From assembly GCF_000445125.1 (NCBI RefSeq), contig NZ_ATHL01000127.1:1-64000 (forward strand): a DNA stretch of 64,000 nt, given 5' to 3'. This DNA is from Novosphingobium lindaniclasticum LE124 (GTDB lineage Bacteria; Pseudomonadota; Alphaproteobacteria; Sphingomonadales; Sphingomonadaceae). A model generated the notes under the pieces. It worked only from the letters and a program-made list of their open reading frames with translations. It ran no database searches and was not told the DNA's origin. The first letter of the stretch is position 1; each line of letters begins with the position of its first letter. Both the position numbers and the translations under genes were made by a program. Below, piece after piece: positions 55,885 through 64,000 of the stretch.

Positions 55885-56003
55885 TACAGCATACCCCAGA
55901 GCCAAGCCGACTGGGGCTCGCCTAGCCGCGCGAGCAAATAGCTCGCGGCGACCGCTCCAGCCAAGATCACGCCTACCCGGACGATTAGAGGTCCATTCGA
56001 CAT
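55884..56003 (-). CDS. Tiny membrane peptide between gp10 and tail terminator
   Basis: This 39-residue frame reads MSNGPLIVRVGVILAGAVAASYLLARLGEP, then QSAWLWGML. It has one hydrophobic helix. It overlaps the gp10-like stop (ATGA) and the next start (TAATG), so it is embedded in translational coupling and therefore likely real. Function unknown. Confidence 0.6.
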   Translation of the reverse strand: MSNGPLIVRVGVILAGAVAASYLLARLGEPQSAWLWGML

Positions 56004-56557
56004 CAGACTGCCTCGTCAACCGGAGCGATGAAGCCCGTCTTGCCCTCCAAGAAGGCGCGGATCTTGCTGGCGTAAGCCTGGACGGCTTCATCAGCCTTCG
56101 CATCAAGGGCCGGCCGCATAAACGGGTGAGCCGCGAAACCGGGATGATGGATGATGCCAGAGACATAGCGATCGCCGATTTTCATGGGCCGGGTCGTTAC
56201 CTTGCCCTTGCCCTCGGCGGCATTGCGCACAGCAACCTTGCCCTGACCCGCCCCGGTGCGCGCAATAAGGTGGGCAGCAACGCCGAACTCGAAGAACGCG
56301 CCGAGGTAGGCGTGATCGCCGACCAGGCGGATGCTGACCGAGAACGTGCCGTCCTGATTCTGCCGGGGCGAGCCCGTCTTGATCGCCTTGGCCATCTTGC
56401 CACTCTGCTTCGGCGCCCGGGCGCGAGCCTCATCGCGGACCGGCGCCGCGGCGGCGGTGAGCCCTTGGCGGATTGCCTGCTTCTGCATGCGCTGCGGCAG
56501 GGCCGAGAGAAAGGCGTCGAGATCGGCCAGCCCCTTGACCGGAAAATTGCGGCTCAT
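56003..56557 (-). CDS. HK97 gp10-like head-tail protein
   Basis: This 184-residue protein reads MSRNFPVKGLADLDAFLSALPQRMQKQAIRQGLTAAAAPVRDEARARAPKQSGKMAKAI, then GDHAYLGAFFEFGVAAHLIA and HHPGFAAHPFMRPALDAKADEAVQAYASKI. The G-x-x-x-x-F-x-E-F-G and P-A-H-P-F-M-R-P-A motifs define the gp10 family. It overlaps the upstream closure gene by four bases. Confidence 0.93.
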   Translation of the reverse strand: MSRNFPVKGLADLDAFLSALPQRMQKQAIRQGLTAAAAPVRDEARARAPKQSGKMAKAIKTGSPRQNQDGTFSVSIRLVGDHAYLGAFFEFGVAAHLIARTGAGQGKVAVRNAAEGKGKVTTRPMKIGDRYVSGIIHHPGFAAHPFMRPALDAKADEAVQAYASKIRAFLEGKTGFIAPVDEAV

Positions 56558-56907
56558 GGCTTCTCACCCCGTGTCGAGAGTTCCTGGACGATCAGTTCCA
56601 AGCCTTCACGGCGGCCCAGCTCGGCGGGCCCCGATACGATCTCCATGACGCGGCCCCGGTAAACCACCCGCATGTCGGCGGTGATGTCCTCGCGGTAGCG
56701 CATCCGAATGCGAGCCGGCCGTTGCTGCATGGACGCGTTCTCGTCCACGCTCTCCGCGCGGCTCGGCAGCACGTCGCGCACCTGCGCCCAGACCTTCACA
56801 TGCGGCTGCCAGGTCGTCTTCGACGTGTTGTACGTCGGATCGCGCGTGGTCACCGGCTTCTCGAACTGGATGCGCCGGTCCAATGAGCCCGCTGCGATCA
56901 TGCCCAT
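56554..56907 (-). CDS. Head closure/head-tail adaptor protein
   Basis: This 117-residue protein from ATG 56907 (MGMIAAGSLDRRIQFEKPVTTRDPTYNTSKTTWQPHVKVWAQVRDVLPSRAES, then RIRMRYREDITADMRVVYRGRVMEIVSGPAELGRREGLELIVQEL) matches the phage head-tail joining family. The start overlaps the connector stop by TGATG. It seals the portal after packaging. Confidence 0.9.
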   Translation of the reverse strand: MGMIAAGSLDRRIQFEKPVTTRDPTYNTSKTTWQPHVKVWAQVRDVLPSRAESVDENASMQQRPARIRMRYREDITADMRVVYRGRVMEIVSGPAELGRREGLELIVQELSTRGEKP

Positions 56908-57485
56908 CAGATCAACACCCGGCGAAATTGCCCGCAAAGTTGTTGAACCCCGAAGGGCACTTCCGCCTCGGTGCCGCGATCAGTCACAGCTTCGCGGTTT
57001 TTGTAGAGGTGGCCGAGGAACAGCCGAACCGCCGCCAAGAGCGAAGGCGGCGCCTTCCCCTCGGGGTAACCGGCAGAAAAGACTATGCGGACATCTCCGC
57101 CAATGTCTCCCGGCCAGCGTGCGCCCATCCTGGGCAGTACATCACCGCGGGCATTGATGCGGTAGTCGGCAGGGCTCCCTTGCACGGGAAGGCCAGCGCG
57201 GTTGACCCACGCCACCGATGTGATGGCGGTTACGGGCCCCATGCTGAGGGTCAGAACCTCGGCGCCGCGGGGAAAGCCAGCGGCGGACCACTCGATGCCG
57301 GCGGCCGGCCCCAGTTTGAGGGAGCAATACCGCTCCACGAAATCGATCGAAGCGTCGCGCAGCGCCTGGATCAGAAAATCCTCATCGTCGCTGTCGGCCC
57401 GCAGATGCTCTTTGCACGCCTCCAGCGACAGGATCGCGTCGCCGTAGCCTTCCGGAAACGGCGCGTGGAGCAGCTCAAAGATCAT
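56907..57485 (-). CDS. Head-tail connector protein
   Basis: This 192-residue gp6-like connector has EACKEHLRADSDDEDFLIQALRDASIDFVERYCSLKLGPA at the N-terminus. The C-terminus carries VRIVFSAGYPEGKAPPSLLAAVRLFLGHLYKNREAV, the family hallmark (A-G-Y, then a helix ending H-x-Y-x-N-R-E). It is the first protein ring below the portal. Confidence 0.92.
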   Translation of the reverse strand: MIFELLHAPFPEGYGDAILSLEACKEHLRADSDDEDFLIQALRDASIDFVERYCSLKLGPAAGIEWSAAGFPRGAEVLTLSMGPVTAITSVAWVNRAGLPVQGSPADYRINARGDVLPRMGARWPGDIGGDVRIVFSAGYPEGKAPPSLLAAVRLFLGHLYKNREAVTDRGTEAEVPFGVQQLCGQFRRVLI

Positions 57486-57500
57486 CTGCGGGTCCGGCGA

Positions 57501-57797
57501 TCAGTCGGCCTGGGAGGCCTGAAGGTTGGCTGCCACAGCGGCGTCGGGCGACAAGGTAGGATCGTTGAAGTCGATCTGATTGGCCGACACCGTCTGCCCC
57601 TTGCGGGGCGTGTTATCGACGGCCGGGTGATCGGTATCGATGCCGCTGACGATCTCGGGTTCGATCAAGGCTCCCGATGCCGCAACGTCGGTGGCGGGGG
57701 TCAGGTCTGCCAGCGGGGACAGGGCGGTGTCGGGCACGCCGGGCACGTCGGATAGCTTCACATCGCTGGTATCCACGGTCTTTTTCGCAGCAGTCAT
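57501..57797 (-). CDS. Small protein downstream of the major capsid gene
   Basis: This 98-residue protein from ATG 57797 (GGAGAT upstream) is MTAAKKTVDTSDVKLSDVPGVPDTALSPLADLTPATDVAASG. It is low in complexity and rich in D, T, A and P, so largely disordered. It lies between capsid and connector; a decoration or linker role is conceivable but unproven. Confidence 0.6.
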   Translation of the reverse strand: MTAAKKTVDTSDVKLSDVPGVPDTALSPLADLTPATDVAASGALIEPEIVSGIDTDHPAVDNTPRKGQTVSANQIDFNDPTLSPDAAVAANLQASQAD

Positions 57798-57830
57798 GTC
57801 GATCTCCTTCGATAGTTCGACTAGGGAAAC

Positions 57831-57850
57831 CGGCGGGCTTTCACCCGCCG
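57831..57850 (-). terminator. Hairpin after the major capsid gene (attenuator)
   Basis: CGGCGGG and CCCGCCG pair across six bases (57831-57850), seven bases after the capsid stop at 57857. No U-run is visible, so it is a probable attenuator or 3'-end stabiliser. Confidence 0.55.
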
Positions 57851-57856
57851 ATCGGA

Positions 57857-59137
57857 TCAGGCGCCGATGATCAGCGCCTTCATGGCGTCCGGGTTCTTGA
57901 CGCCGCCGCCCACACGCTTGGTGGTGTAGAAGTGGACGAACGGCTTGTTGGTGTAGGGATCGCGCAGCACACGGATTCCGATGCGGTCGATGACGAGGTA
58001 GGTTTCCCGCATGTCGCCGTAGAGCGCGGCGATATTGCCAGCGGCCACGGACGGCATGCCCGGAAGGTGCGCTACCGGCTGCCCCCCGATGGTGGCAGGC
58101 TGGCCAGCCTCGAAGGCCGGCTGCCACAGGTAGTTGCCCTGCCCATCCTTAAGCTTGCGAGCGGAACCGGCCGTCGTCCTGTTGAGGAAGAGACGTGCGT
58201 TAGCCTCATACTCCTCCGGAAGCTCATAGATGAGCGTCATCAGACCATCGCCCGTGAGCGCGGCCGCCGCACCGGAATTCACGGCTTTGATGTCGCCCCA
58301 GGGGTGACGTGCAGCATTTGCGCCGCCGGTGACGTAGGTCAGGATGCCGTGAGGCTTGTTGTTGCCATCGCCCGAAAGGTTGGCGATGCCCTCCTGACGG
58401 GCAAACTCGGTTTCGACTTCGTCGGCCAGCCAAGCTTCGACGTCGAATTCCGCGTCGTCGATCAGGCCCTGCGATGCAGCAGGATTGGCGTAGAGCTCAC
58501 CAAGGCCCCAACCGAGCGAGGTAAGCCCCGGCGTGGTGGTTGCAGGTCGAGCGGCAGTTTCACCGACCCAGCCCGAACCGACATTGCGATCCGAAAACAC
58601 CTTGCTGAAGCCAGCGCCGCTGATCGAGATGACAGTCGCGTACTGACGGATGGACGACACCTGCTTGAGCCGACTTGCCAGGGTGCGATCCCACTCCACA
58701 GGCGCCAGGTAACCGCCTTCGCCATCCGTCTTCGTCGCGGCAGCCTTCACCGTTTCGAGCCGATCCGAGCTGACGCCGCGGCGGAAGTAGGAATTGAACT
58801 GCTCGGTATATTCGGGGTCCCGCGGATCTTCCTTGCCCCCGATCTTGGCTGCCGCGATCTTGGCCAGGGCGGCGTCCATCGCCTCTTCGATATTGCCGAT
58901 CGAAGTGTTGATGCGCTCGACGTGCTCCTGAAGCACCGCGTCGTCGACCTTGGACTTGAGCGATTCTTCATGCTTCGCGCGCATTTCCACGACAGCCTTG
59001 TTCAGCTGTTCGAAGAGGGCTTTGGGATCGTTTCCATCGGCGCGGATGGTGGCGCCGAGCAGTGCTCGGGGCGCGGCGGCCGCGGTGAGAAGGGCGCACG
59101 GCGACGACGCCCCAAGGATGAGGTGATTAGGCTTCAT
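57857..59137 (-). CDS. Major capsid protein, HK97 fold
   Basis: This 426-residue protein has an N-terminal coiled-coil scaffold (delta) domain (DPKALFEQLNKAVVEMRAKHEESLKSKVDDAVLQEHVERINT) and the HK97-type shell domain. Shell blocks are GGYLAPVEWDRTLASRLKQVSSIRQYATVI, WVGETAARPATTTPGLTSLGWGLGELYANPAASQGLIDDAEFDVEAWLADEV and RDPYTNKPFVHFYTTKRVGGGVKNPDAMKAL. The delta domain is presumably removed by the protease encoded just upstream. Confidence 0.95.
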   Translation of the reverse strand: MKPNHLILGASSPCALLTAAAAPRALLGATIRADGNDPKALFEQLNKAVVEMRAKHEESLKSKVDDAVLQEHVERINTSIGNIEEAMDAALAKIAAAKIGGKEDPRDPEYTEQFNSYFRRGVSSDRLETVKAAATKTDGEGGYLAPVEWDRTLASRLKQVSSIRQYATVISISGAGFSKVFSDRNVGSGWVGETAARPATTTPGLTSLGWGLGELYANPAASQGLIDDAEFDVEAWLADEVETEFARQEGIANLSGDGNNKPHGILTYVTGGANAARHPWGDIKAVNSGAAAALTGDGLMTLIYELPEEYEANARLFLNRTTAGSARKLKDGQGNYLWQPAFEAGQPATIGGQPVAHLPGMPSVAAGNIAALYGDMRETYLVIDRIGIRVLRDPYTNKPFVHFYTTKRVGGGVKNPDAMKALIIGA

Positions 59138-59151
59138 GATATCCTCAGTGG

Positions 59152-60036
59152 TTAAGCCCGGAGGCTGTCCAGAACAGCGGCGGCCGAAGCCATCCAGTCG
59201 GTGGAGCCAGCGCCAGGCGTGGCTTTGTCATCGGCAGCGTCCGGCTTGCCTTTGATGCTTTTGATCCGGGCGCGCGCTTGTGCGCGGGTCATGCCCGAAT
59301 TTACGAGGGTCAGCTCCATGGCGCGAACCTCATTGGCTTCGCGGTCAGACGCCTTCGCGGTCTCATCGACCTTCATCTGATCGGCTGCCAGAAGCGCGTT
59401 GGCGAAGCCCCGTTCGATAGCCATGGAGCCCGACATCCATGTTTCGTCGTCCATCCATCGGGCACAGGTCTTGGCCTCCTGACCGGATCGAGCGGCATAA
59501 ACGTCTGCCATTGCCTGGTCGAAGGGGGCCAGAAACGCGGCGACCTCTTCGAAGTCATTGCGGTTGCCCGCCGCCACGACCCAGCAATTGTGGATCATGA
59601 GGAACGACGCCGCGCCAATTTCGATGGTATCAGCGGCCATGGTGATCACTGACGCTGCGGACGCGGCCATGCCCATTACCTTCACGGTGATGGGCTGCGG
59701 GTGCTCGCGCAGCACGTTGTAGATGGCGAGGCCTTCGAACATGTCGCCGCCACCGGAGTTGATCTGAACCTCAATCGGCCGATCACCGATGGCGCGCAGC
59801 TGAGCAGCGACCCTCTTTGCGGTAACGCCGCCACCCGTCCACCAATCCTCGCCGATCACATCGAACATGGTGATGACGTTGTCCCCCTGCTCAAGGGCCG
59901 ATGGGCGAATGCCGGCTGCATCCTCGCCCCAACGGTCCATTACGGGCAGAGGGGAGAAAGCAGACACGCGGCGATCGGCAGGAACAGGTAGCGCGGCAGG
60001 CCGCGCCATCGCCATCACTCGGGGCATTTTACGCAT
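59152..60036 (-). CDS. ClpP-type capsid maturation protease
   Basis: This 294-residue protein has a ClpP fold: IEVQINSGGGDMFEGLAIYNVLREH, VKVMGMAASAASVITMAAD with the catalytic Ser, and ASFLMIHNCWVVAAGN with the catalytic His. The third residue is probably the Asp in ARWMDDETWMS. Its C-terminal region is likely the self-cleaved scaffold part. It overlaps the portal gene by eight bases and precedes the capsid gene, the standard HK97 order. Confidence 0.94.
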   Translation of the reverse strand: MRKMPRVMAMARPAALPVPADRRVSAFSPLPVMDRWGEDAAGIRPSALEQGDNVITMFDVIGEDWWTGGGVTAKRVAAQLRAIGDRPIEVQINSGGGDMFEGLAIYNVLREHPQPITVKVMGMAASAASVITMAADTIEIGAASFLMIHNCWVVAAGNRNDFEEVAAFLAPFDQAMADVYAARSGQEAKTCARWMDDETWMSGSMAIERGFANALLAADQMKVDETAKASDREANEVRAMELTLVNSGMTRAQARARIKSIKGKPDAADDKATPGAGSTDWMASAAAVLDSLRA

Positions 60037-61261
60037 CGGGCTGTCCTTGCATCCAGGCGGGGGTGTTGCCCCATTCCTCAGGGTTCATGTCCATTTTGTC
60101 GCGGGCCTCATTCGGCACCATGAAGCCGCCGGCGCCGGGCCCACCGAGCGCCTTGGCGAAGAATTCTGCCTGATCCTTCAGGGAGCCGCGCAGCAACGCG
60201 GCCTCGTTGAACTTGGCATAATGGTTCGCCCGGTCACGGTCGTTCAGGAGGGACGACGCAATGGTCTCTTCCCAGGCGTTGAACCAGGGGAGCAGGCAGT
60301 AGGTCACAAGAAAGAGGCCGAGCTGTTCGATACCGCTGCCCCAACTGGTCTCATCGAACATCAGCAGGGGGCGTGGGACGCCTGTGTATCGGCTGACTTC
60401 CTCCGCCTGGTGCTTGCGCTGCGCCAGACCTTCAGCGTCTTTGCCGGTAGCTCCGAACGGCTTTGCCTCCATCCCCTCTTCGGCAACGACCCAGCGGCCC
60501 GCGTTTTCCGATCCGACGAAGCGCTCTTCCCATTGAGCTCGCAGGTTCAAAATGGCTTGTTCGGACAGGGATTTCGGATGCTGCAGGACTCCGCCTACGT
60601 AAGCCCCGTTCTTGAGCATCCGCGAGGCGGCTTCGTCGGCAACATTGGCCAAGCCCAGTGCTTCGGCCGCCACCTTCAACAGGCCATCGCCTGAAATCCC
60701 ATCGCTCGACCAGGGCGCGCGGAGGTGAAACACTTCGTCAGCCTCGAACCTACGCGTAGTTCCGTCTTTCGCCTGGTAATCGTACGCCAGCGCAAAATCC
60801 TCGCTGAGAACCGGCTTCACGCGCACAGGATCGAGCGGCGCGAGCGCCTTGATTCCCAACAGGCCCGGCACCTTGTAAGCGTAGGCATTCCCTCGCAGCA
60901 GCGCCCGGCCTTGCATGTAGCTCTTGAATTGGTACGGCGTCTGCCAGCTGTTTGGCTTCAGGCGGAGCAGCTTCCACACCGCGTGATTGTCGGCCTTCTC
61001 GATGTTATCGCCTACACGGCGGTGAAGGTTCAGCGGCAACATACCGATGGTGGACGCGATCAGGTTGACTGCGCGAAAGAACGTCGCGTTGGATAGCGCC
61101 GACCGTTCCGTAACTGGGCGACCGGCGCCTCTCGCAAACCCCTCGCCGAAGAAGCCCTCGGGCAGGCTCCCGCGGTCGAGGAAGCCATTTGCCTTCACGG
61201 CGGACGACGCACTGTCCGTGCCGGCGCCTGCCCAACCGAAGAAGCGTTCAGCCCAGCCCAT
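60029..61261 (-). CDS. HK97-type portal protein
   Basis: This 410-residue protein contains NATFFRAVNLIASTIGMLPLNLHRRVGDN, WQTPYQFKSYMQGRALLRGNAYAYKV, HQAEEVSRYTGVPRPLLMFDETSWGSGIEQLGLFLVTYCLLPWFNAWEETI and KDQAEFFAKALGGPGAGGFMVPNEARDKMDMNPEEWGN. All are typical of the HK97 portal family. It starts on the TerL stop (TGATG). Confidence 0.95.
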   Translation of the reverse strand: MGWAERFFGWAGAGTDSASSAVKANGFLDRGSLPEGFFGEGFARGAGRPVTERSALSNATFFRAVNLIASTIGMLPLNLHRRVGDNIEKADNHAVWKLLRLKPNSWQTPYQFKSYMQGRALLRGNAYAYKVPGLLGIKALAPLDPVRVKPVLSEDFALAYDYQAKDGTTRRFEADEVFHLRAPWSSDGISGDGLLKVAAEALGLANVADEAASRMLKNGAYVGGVLQHPKSLSEQAILNLRAQWEERFVGSENAGRWVVAEEGMEAKPFGATGKDAEGLAQRKHQAEEVSRYTGVPRPLLMFDETSWGSGIEQLGLFLVTYCLLPWFNAWEETIASSLLNDRDRANHYAKFNEAALLRGSLKDQAEFFAKALGGPGAGGFMVPNEARDKMDMNPEEWGNTPAWMQGQPDA

Positions 61262-63033
61262 CAGAAGACCACCAGTCCGCGATCTTCATAGACCGAGACG
61301 CCGTTGTCGTTCGCAGCAACGGGGTTCAGCTCAAGCAGCTTGGTGGCGTTCAGCCCAGCCATGAACGGATCGATTTTACCCGTCCCTTGGGTGTTCTTCA
61401 CGATCATCACCGTCTGCCGTCCTAACTCTTCCTTCGCGTTGCTTACGCACCACGCCATCATGCGCGACCCGTCATGGACCGCGCCGTTGAATTTCAGTTT
61501 CCGGGCAAGGCCCACGATCGCCGACATGAGACGGAACCCTTGCCCGACCGACACCACCTGCGGATCTTCCAGGCCGATCTCTGCCAGCGCATCGACCAAG
61601 TCACTTACGCCTTGGGGGTCGAGGCCAACCGCCCCGCGTTCTGGTAGAAGGCCGCTAGCCTTGACCTCTTCGATGACGGCGACAATTTCGCGAATGTCCT
61701 GGGGACGCTCGTAGGCGGTATCATCTGCGTCCAAGCCGAGCGTTTCCGACACGACCTCCGAACAAATCACCAGATCGCCGTCGCTTTCGTAGTCGTGCAG
61801 CTGAGCCGCGATCTCCTTGCGCCGAGTGAGCACGTCAGGCCAGCACCAAGCCTTGAACCAATACAGCCAGCGCCCGGTCCCGCGTTCGCGGCCGGCAACG
61901 CAAAGGCCGTACAGGTCATCGAGGCCGCCGCCGTCAACGCCCACCACCGCTACTTCCGAACGAGCGAGAAGGCTGGCCAACGTCAGCGACTTATCGGCGC
62001 AGGCTTCCCAGTAATCTGTCCCGCGCCAGCGATCGCGCCGCAAACGAAGCCCGATCTCGACGTTCAGGTGCTTCGCCAGAAACACCTGGAGCCCTTCGCC
62101 TTCGCCGATCTGCTCTTTGCCCAGCTCGGCCTGGAGCCATTCGACTGTGACCGATCGGCCGATATGAGGGTTCGTAACGTAGAAGAATGCCGGGTCCAGA
62201 TACGCTTCGGCATCCAGCATTTCGACCGGCCACTCGTAGAGCATAGCCATGGTCTTTGGGTCATCAATAACGCCGTCGCGCACGTCCCGCATGTACGCCA
62301 ACTTGGTCTTGTAGACACCGCTCGGAGGTTCGTCCGAATGGGTCGTAATGTAGAGTGTGAAGGCTTCAGGGCGGGCGGATCCGCCACCGAGCGCCTCTCG
62401 CAACATCGCTGCCGCCTTCGGCTTCTTTCCGAACAGCCACAGCTCTTCGATAAGCGTAATCGAGGCCTTGCCGCCAGCGACGGTGTCGCTGTCAGCCGCG
62501 ATCACCTTGAGCACGGCACCCGTGTCCAGATGCTTGATCTGGCGTTGGTGCTCGATCACCTTCAAGACAACCGACAACTCCGGGTCGGCTCGGACCATGC
62601 CCATAGCCGGCTCGAAGCTGTTGTTGGCAACTTCCAGCGTCGGCGCCAAGATCTGGAGAATGGCGTTCGGCCGCCAGTTAAGAATCAGCGCCGTCACCAT
62701 GATGCCGGCGGCGATCATGGACTTGCCATTCTTCTTACTGATCAGGAGCATAAACTCCGAAATCAGCCGCTTTCCCGTTTCCGGATCCTCGGCGCCAAAG
62801 ATCGCGGCAACCAGATCGAATACGAAGTCGTCGCAGACCTCGCCTAACGTCGGGTGTCGTTCGACCTCACCGACAACGACCTTCGGCAGATCGACGACCT
62901 GTAAGGACTTGAAAACCCCAAGTGCATCCTCGGCCTTACCGGGAAACAGAGGCGGGCACGGCACCAGGCTCTTTCGCGCAACGATCCGTTCCTGCCAATC
63001 TAGGCAGGCAGTGGACCACTTCGGCGCAGCCAT
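61261..63033 (-). CDS. Terminase large subunit (Terminase_1 type)
   Basis: This 590-residue packaging motor contains SEFMLLISKKNGKSMIAAGI with Walker A (KKNGKS), ASITLIEELWLFGKKPKAAAMLREALGG with Walker B and catalytic Glu, and the coupling segment TLYITTHSDEPPSGVY. The C-terminal RNaseH-like nuclease has AVVGVDGGGLDDLYGLCVAGRE. It is clearly unrelated to the P2-type terminase at 6912, so the second prophage has a different packaging lineage. Confidence 0.95.
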   Translation of the reverse strand: MAAPKWSTACLDWQERIVARKSLVPCPPLFPGKAEDALGVFKSLQVVDLPKVVVGEVERHPTLGEVCDDFVFDLVAAIFGAEDPETGKRLISEFMLLISKKNGKSMIAAGIMVTALILNWRPNAILQILAPTLEVANNSFEPAMGMVRADPELSVVLKVIEHQRQIKHLDTGAVLKVIAADSDTVAGGKASITLIEELWLFGKKPKAAAMLREALGGGSARPEAFTLYITTHSDEPPSGVYKTKLAYMRDVRDGVIDDPKTMAMLYEWPVEMLDAEAYLDPAFFYVTNPHIGRSVTVEWLQAELGKEQIGEGEGLQVFLAKHLNVEIGLRLRRDRWRGTDYWEACADKSLTLASLLARSEVAVVGVDGGGLDDLYGLCVAGRERGTGRWLYWFKAWCWPDVLTRRKEIAAQLHDYESDGDLVICSEVVSETLGLDADDTAYERPQDIREIVAVIEEVKASGLLPERGAVGLDPQGVSDLVDALAEIGLEDPQVVSVGQGFRLMSAIVGLARKLKFNGAVHDGSRMMAWCVSNAKEELGRQTVMIVKNTQGTGKIDPFMAGLNATKLLELNPVAANDNGVSVYEDRGLVVF

Positions 63034-63037
63034 CGCT

Positions 63038-63526
63038 TCAATTCAGCAGGAGCGGCGGCGGAGTGCGGGCGGCGAATTTGCCGCTGGCATTTGCAGCCGC
63101 TTCCTTCGCGGCTTCCTTTTTCCCCAGACGGGGCGATGGCGCCGCATCGGACCGTCCGCGATCCTTGATCTTCTCGCCCAACGTTCGGACCTGTTCGGCT
63201 TGGATCATGCCGGCCAGTGCCTTCTCTGCCGCGACGTTGCCATCCTCGGCAGCTTGGTTGAGCCGTTCGAGCTGCCGCGCTTTCATCATCAAGGGCGCAT
63301 GCCCAGCCCGAGCGATCTCGTTAAAATAATGCTTGTAAAACGTGGGCTTAGTGATGCCGAGCACCTTGGCGATGTCAGCAGGCTTGTGCCCACAAGCGAA
63401 TAAGAGACTGACTTTGTTGGAGTTTTCGGCGGTCCAGACATGTGCAGGCCGACCACGCCCCTTTTCAGGCAGCAGCGGCAGGCCGAACATGTCGGTCTGA
63501 CCATCCGAAATTCCATCGTGCGACAA
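63038..63526 (-). CDS. Probable terminase small subunit (HTH protein)
   Basis: This 162-residue protein starts at TTG 63526 (GGAGA upstream; ATG 63490 is an alternative). A helix-turn-helix (VSLLFACGHKPADIAKVLGITKPTFYKHYFNEI) is followed by an alpha-helical stretch with LERLNQAAEDGNVAAEKALAGMIQAEQVRTLGEK and a basic C-terminus. It lies directly before TerL. The role is assigned by place and DNA-binding character. Confidence 0.78.
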   Translation of the reverse strand: MSHDGISDGQTDMFGLPLLPEKGRGRPAHVWTAENSNKVSLLFACGHKPADIAKVLGITKPTFYKHYFNEIARAGHAPLMMKARQLERLNQAAEDGNVAAEKALAGMIQAEQVRTLGEKIKDRGRSDAAPSPRLGKKEAAKEAAANASGKFAARTPPPLLLN

Positions 63527-63595
63527 AAAAAATCTCCGAATGGGACGAGATGCGGTGCAGAGGGGCCGCCCCCTCCGAACTTTCGACCACCCCCC

Positions 63596-63925
63596 CTACC
63601 CGCGACCGCCGCGCGCCCGCCGCGCCCGCGCCGCGGCCGTCTTGGCATTGTGATGCCCGGCGCAGTACCAATCCATCTGGTCGAACGGAGGCAGGTCCGC
63701 CCCGCCGTCCTTCCGCTCCTCTCGGTGATCGAGGATTAGGCGATGTGTGGAGCCGCAGATGAGGCACCACACGCCGCCCTGGCGCTGGATCGTCCAAGCC
63801 CGGTGCCGAGCCCGATAGTCCTTCCACTCGGCCGACTGGTAGAAGCTGTCGGCCACCTTCGGCATCGCCGCCACCCGAGGTGGCAGTGCGCCGAGACGCG
63901 ACGGCATCGACTTCAACCGGCCCAT
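63596..63925 (-). CDS. HNH endonuclease
   Basis: This 109-residue protein starts at ATG 63925 (GGAG five bases upstream; GTG 63967 would add 14 residues). It contains the HNH fold WCLICGSTHRLILDHREERKDGG, with C54/C57 and D66-H67, and WYCAGHHNAKT (C88, H91, H92, N93). Phage HNH proteins next to terminase genes support cos cleavage by TerL. The C-terminus is Arg/Ala-rich. The last 75 bases of the window hold no gene I can support. Confidence 0.9.
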   Translation of the reverse strand: MGRLKSMPSRLGALPPRVAAMPKVADSFYQSAEWKDYRARHRAWTIQRQGGVWCLICGSTHRLILDHREERKDGGADLPPFDQMDWYCAGHHNAKTAAARARRARGGRG

Positions 63926-64000
63926 GATGGCTCCGAAACGACAACGGGCGACAGAGACCGAAGTCACTGCCGCCCGCGTCTCAGGGGGAGAGGGTTACGC

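Noticed and set aside
61795..62847. 350-codon plus-strand frame opposite TerL
   Set aside because: It is antisense to the large terminase with its Walker motifs and has no domain of its own.
40843..63925. Integrase and repressor of the second prophage
   Set aside because: No such genes are seen between 40843 and 64000; they probably lie to the right of the window, so the recombinase at 37456 is assigned to the first prophage only.

Overview
The window is about 64 kb of high-GC DNA that consists almost entirely of temperate phage. It probably comes from an alphaproteobacterium of the Sphingomonadales type. Three things point there: candidate SOS boxes of the alphaproteobacterial form GTTC-N7-GTTC, a DUF2312 (GapR-like) gene, and protein sequences of the kind seen in sphingomonad phages. 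No housekeeping gene is visible, so the genus cannot be named from sequence alone.

Layout. (1) 1-1294: the end of an IS3-family element has cut into a large serine recombinase, leaving only its C-terminal part. (2) 1543-3116: a translationally coupled pair, a HipA-like kinase and a DUF3037 protein, followed by a non-coding stretch packed with GTAAC/GTTAC motifs (3218-3459). (3) 3477-39080: a nearly complete P2-like myophage prophage. It holds a portal/terminase operon facing a scaffold-capsid-terminase-completion-lysis-tail completion operon, then J, I and tail fibre, an accessory island (Dam methylase, XRE regulator, ImmA-like protease), then V, W, sheath, tube, E/E', tape measure, U and D. 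After these come a lysogeny operon (zinc-ribbon membrane protein, HIRAN protein, S24 repressor), a Cro-like gene, an Ogr/Delta-like zinc-finger activator, a primase-helicase, a GapR-like protein and a serine integrase. The integrase 3' end runs into the 3' half of a CAU-anticodon tRNA gene. (4) 39358-40501: a short spacer with orphan genes. (5) 40843-63925: the late half of a second, unrelated siphophage-type prophage read leftwards: HNH, TerS, TerL, portal, ClpP-type protease, HK97-type capsid, connectors, tail tube, G/GT, tape measure, hub, lysis genes. Its integration and regulatory genes lie outside the window.

Two cross-cutting observations stand out. First, both prophages carry a homologous cassette of an SRAP (HMCES/YedK) protein, a YozE-SAM-like protein and a CxC...CxxC zinc protein. 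In each copy a GTTC-N7-GTTC (LexA-type) box lies about 43 bases before a cassette gene, which suggests an SOS-induced DNA-damage or anti-host module carried by unrelated phages. Second, the P2-like prophage has three inverted repeats (C)ATTTGG-N12-CCAAAT(G): between P and O, before J and before V. They have the 12-base spacing of P2 Ogr/Delta sites but a different half-site, and the prophage also encodes an Ogr-like zinc finger, so a late-gene activator of new specificity can be proposed.

Programmed -1 frameshifting is visible at three places: IS3 orfA/orfB, P2-type E/E' (T TTT TTG) and siphophage G/GT (A AAT TTT). Start codons were chosen from Shine-Dalgarno spacing, 4-base overlaps and family N-termini; where this was ambiguous the entry says so.
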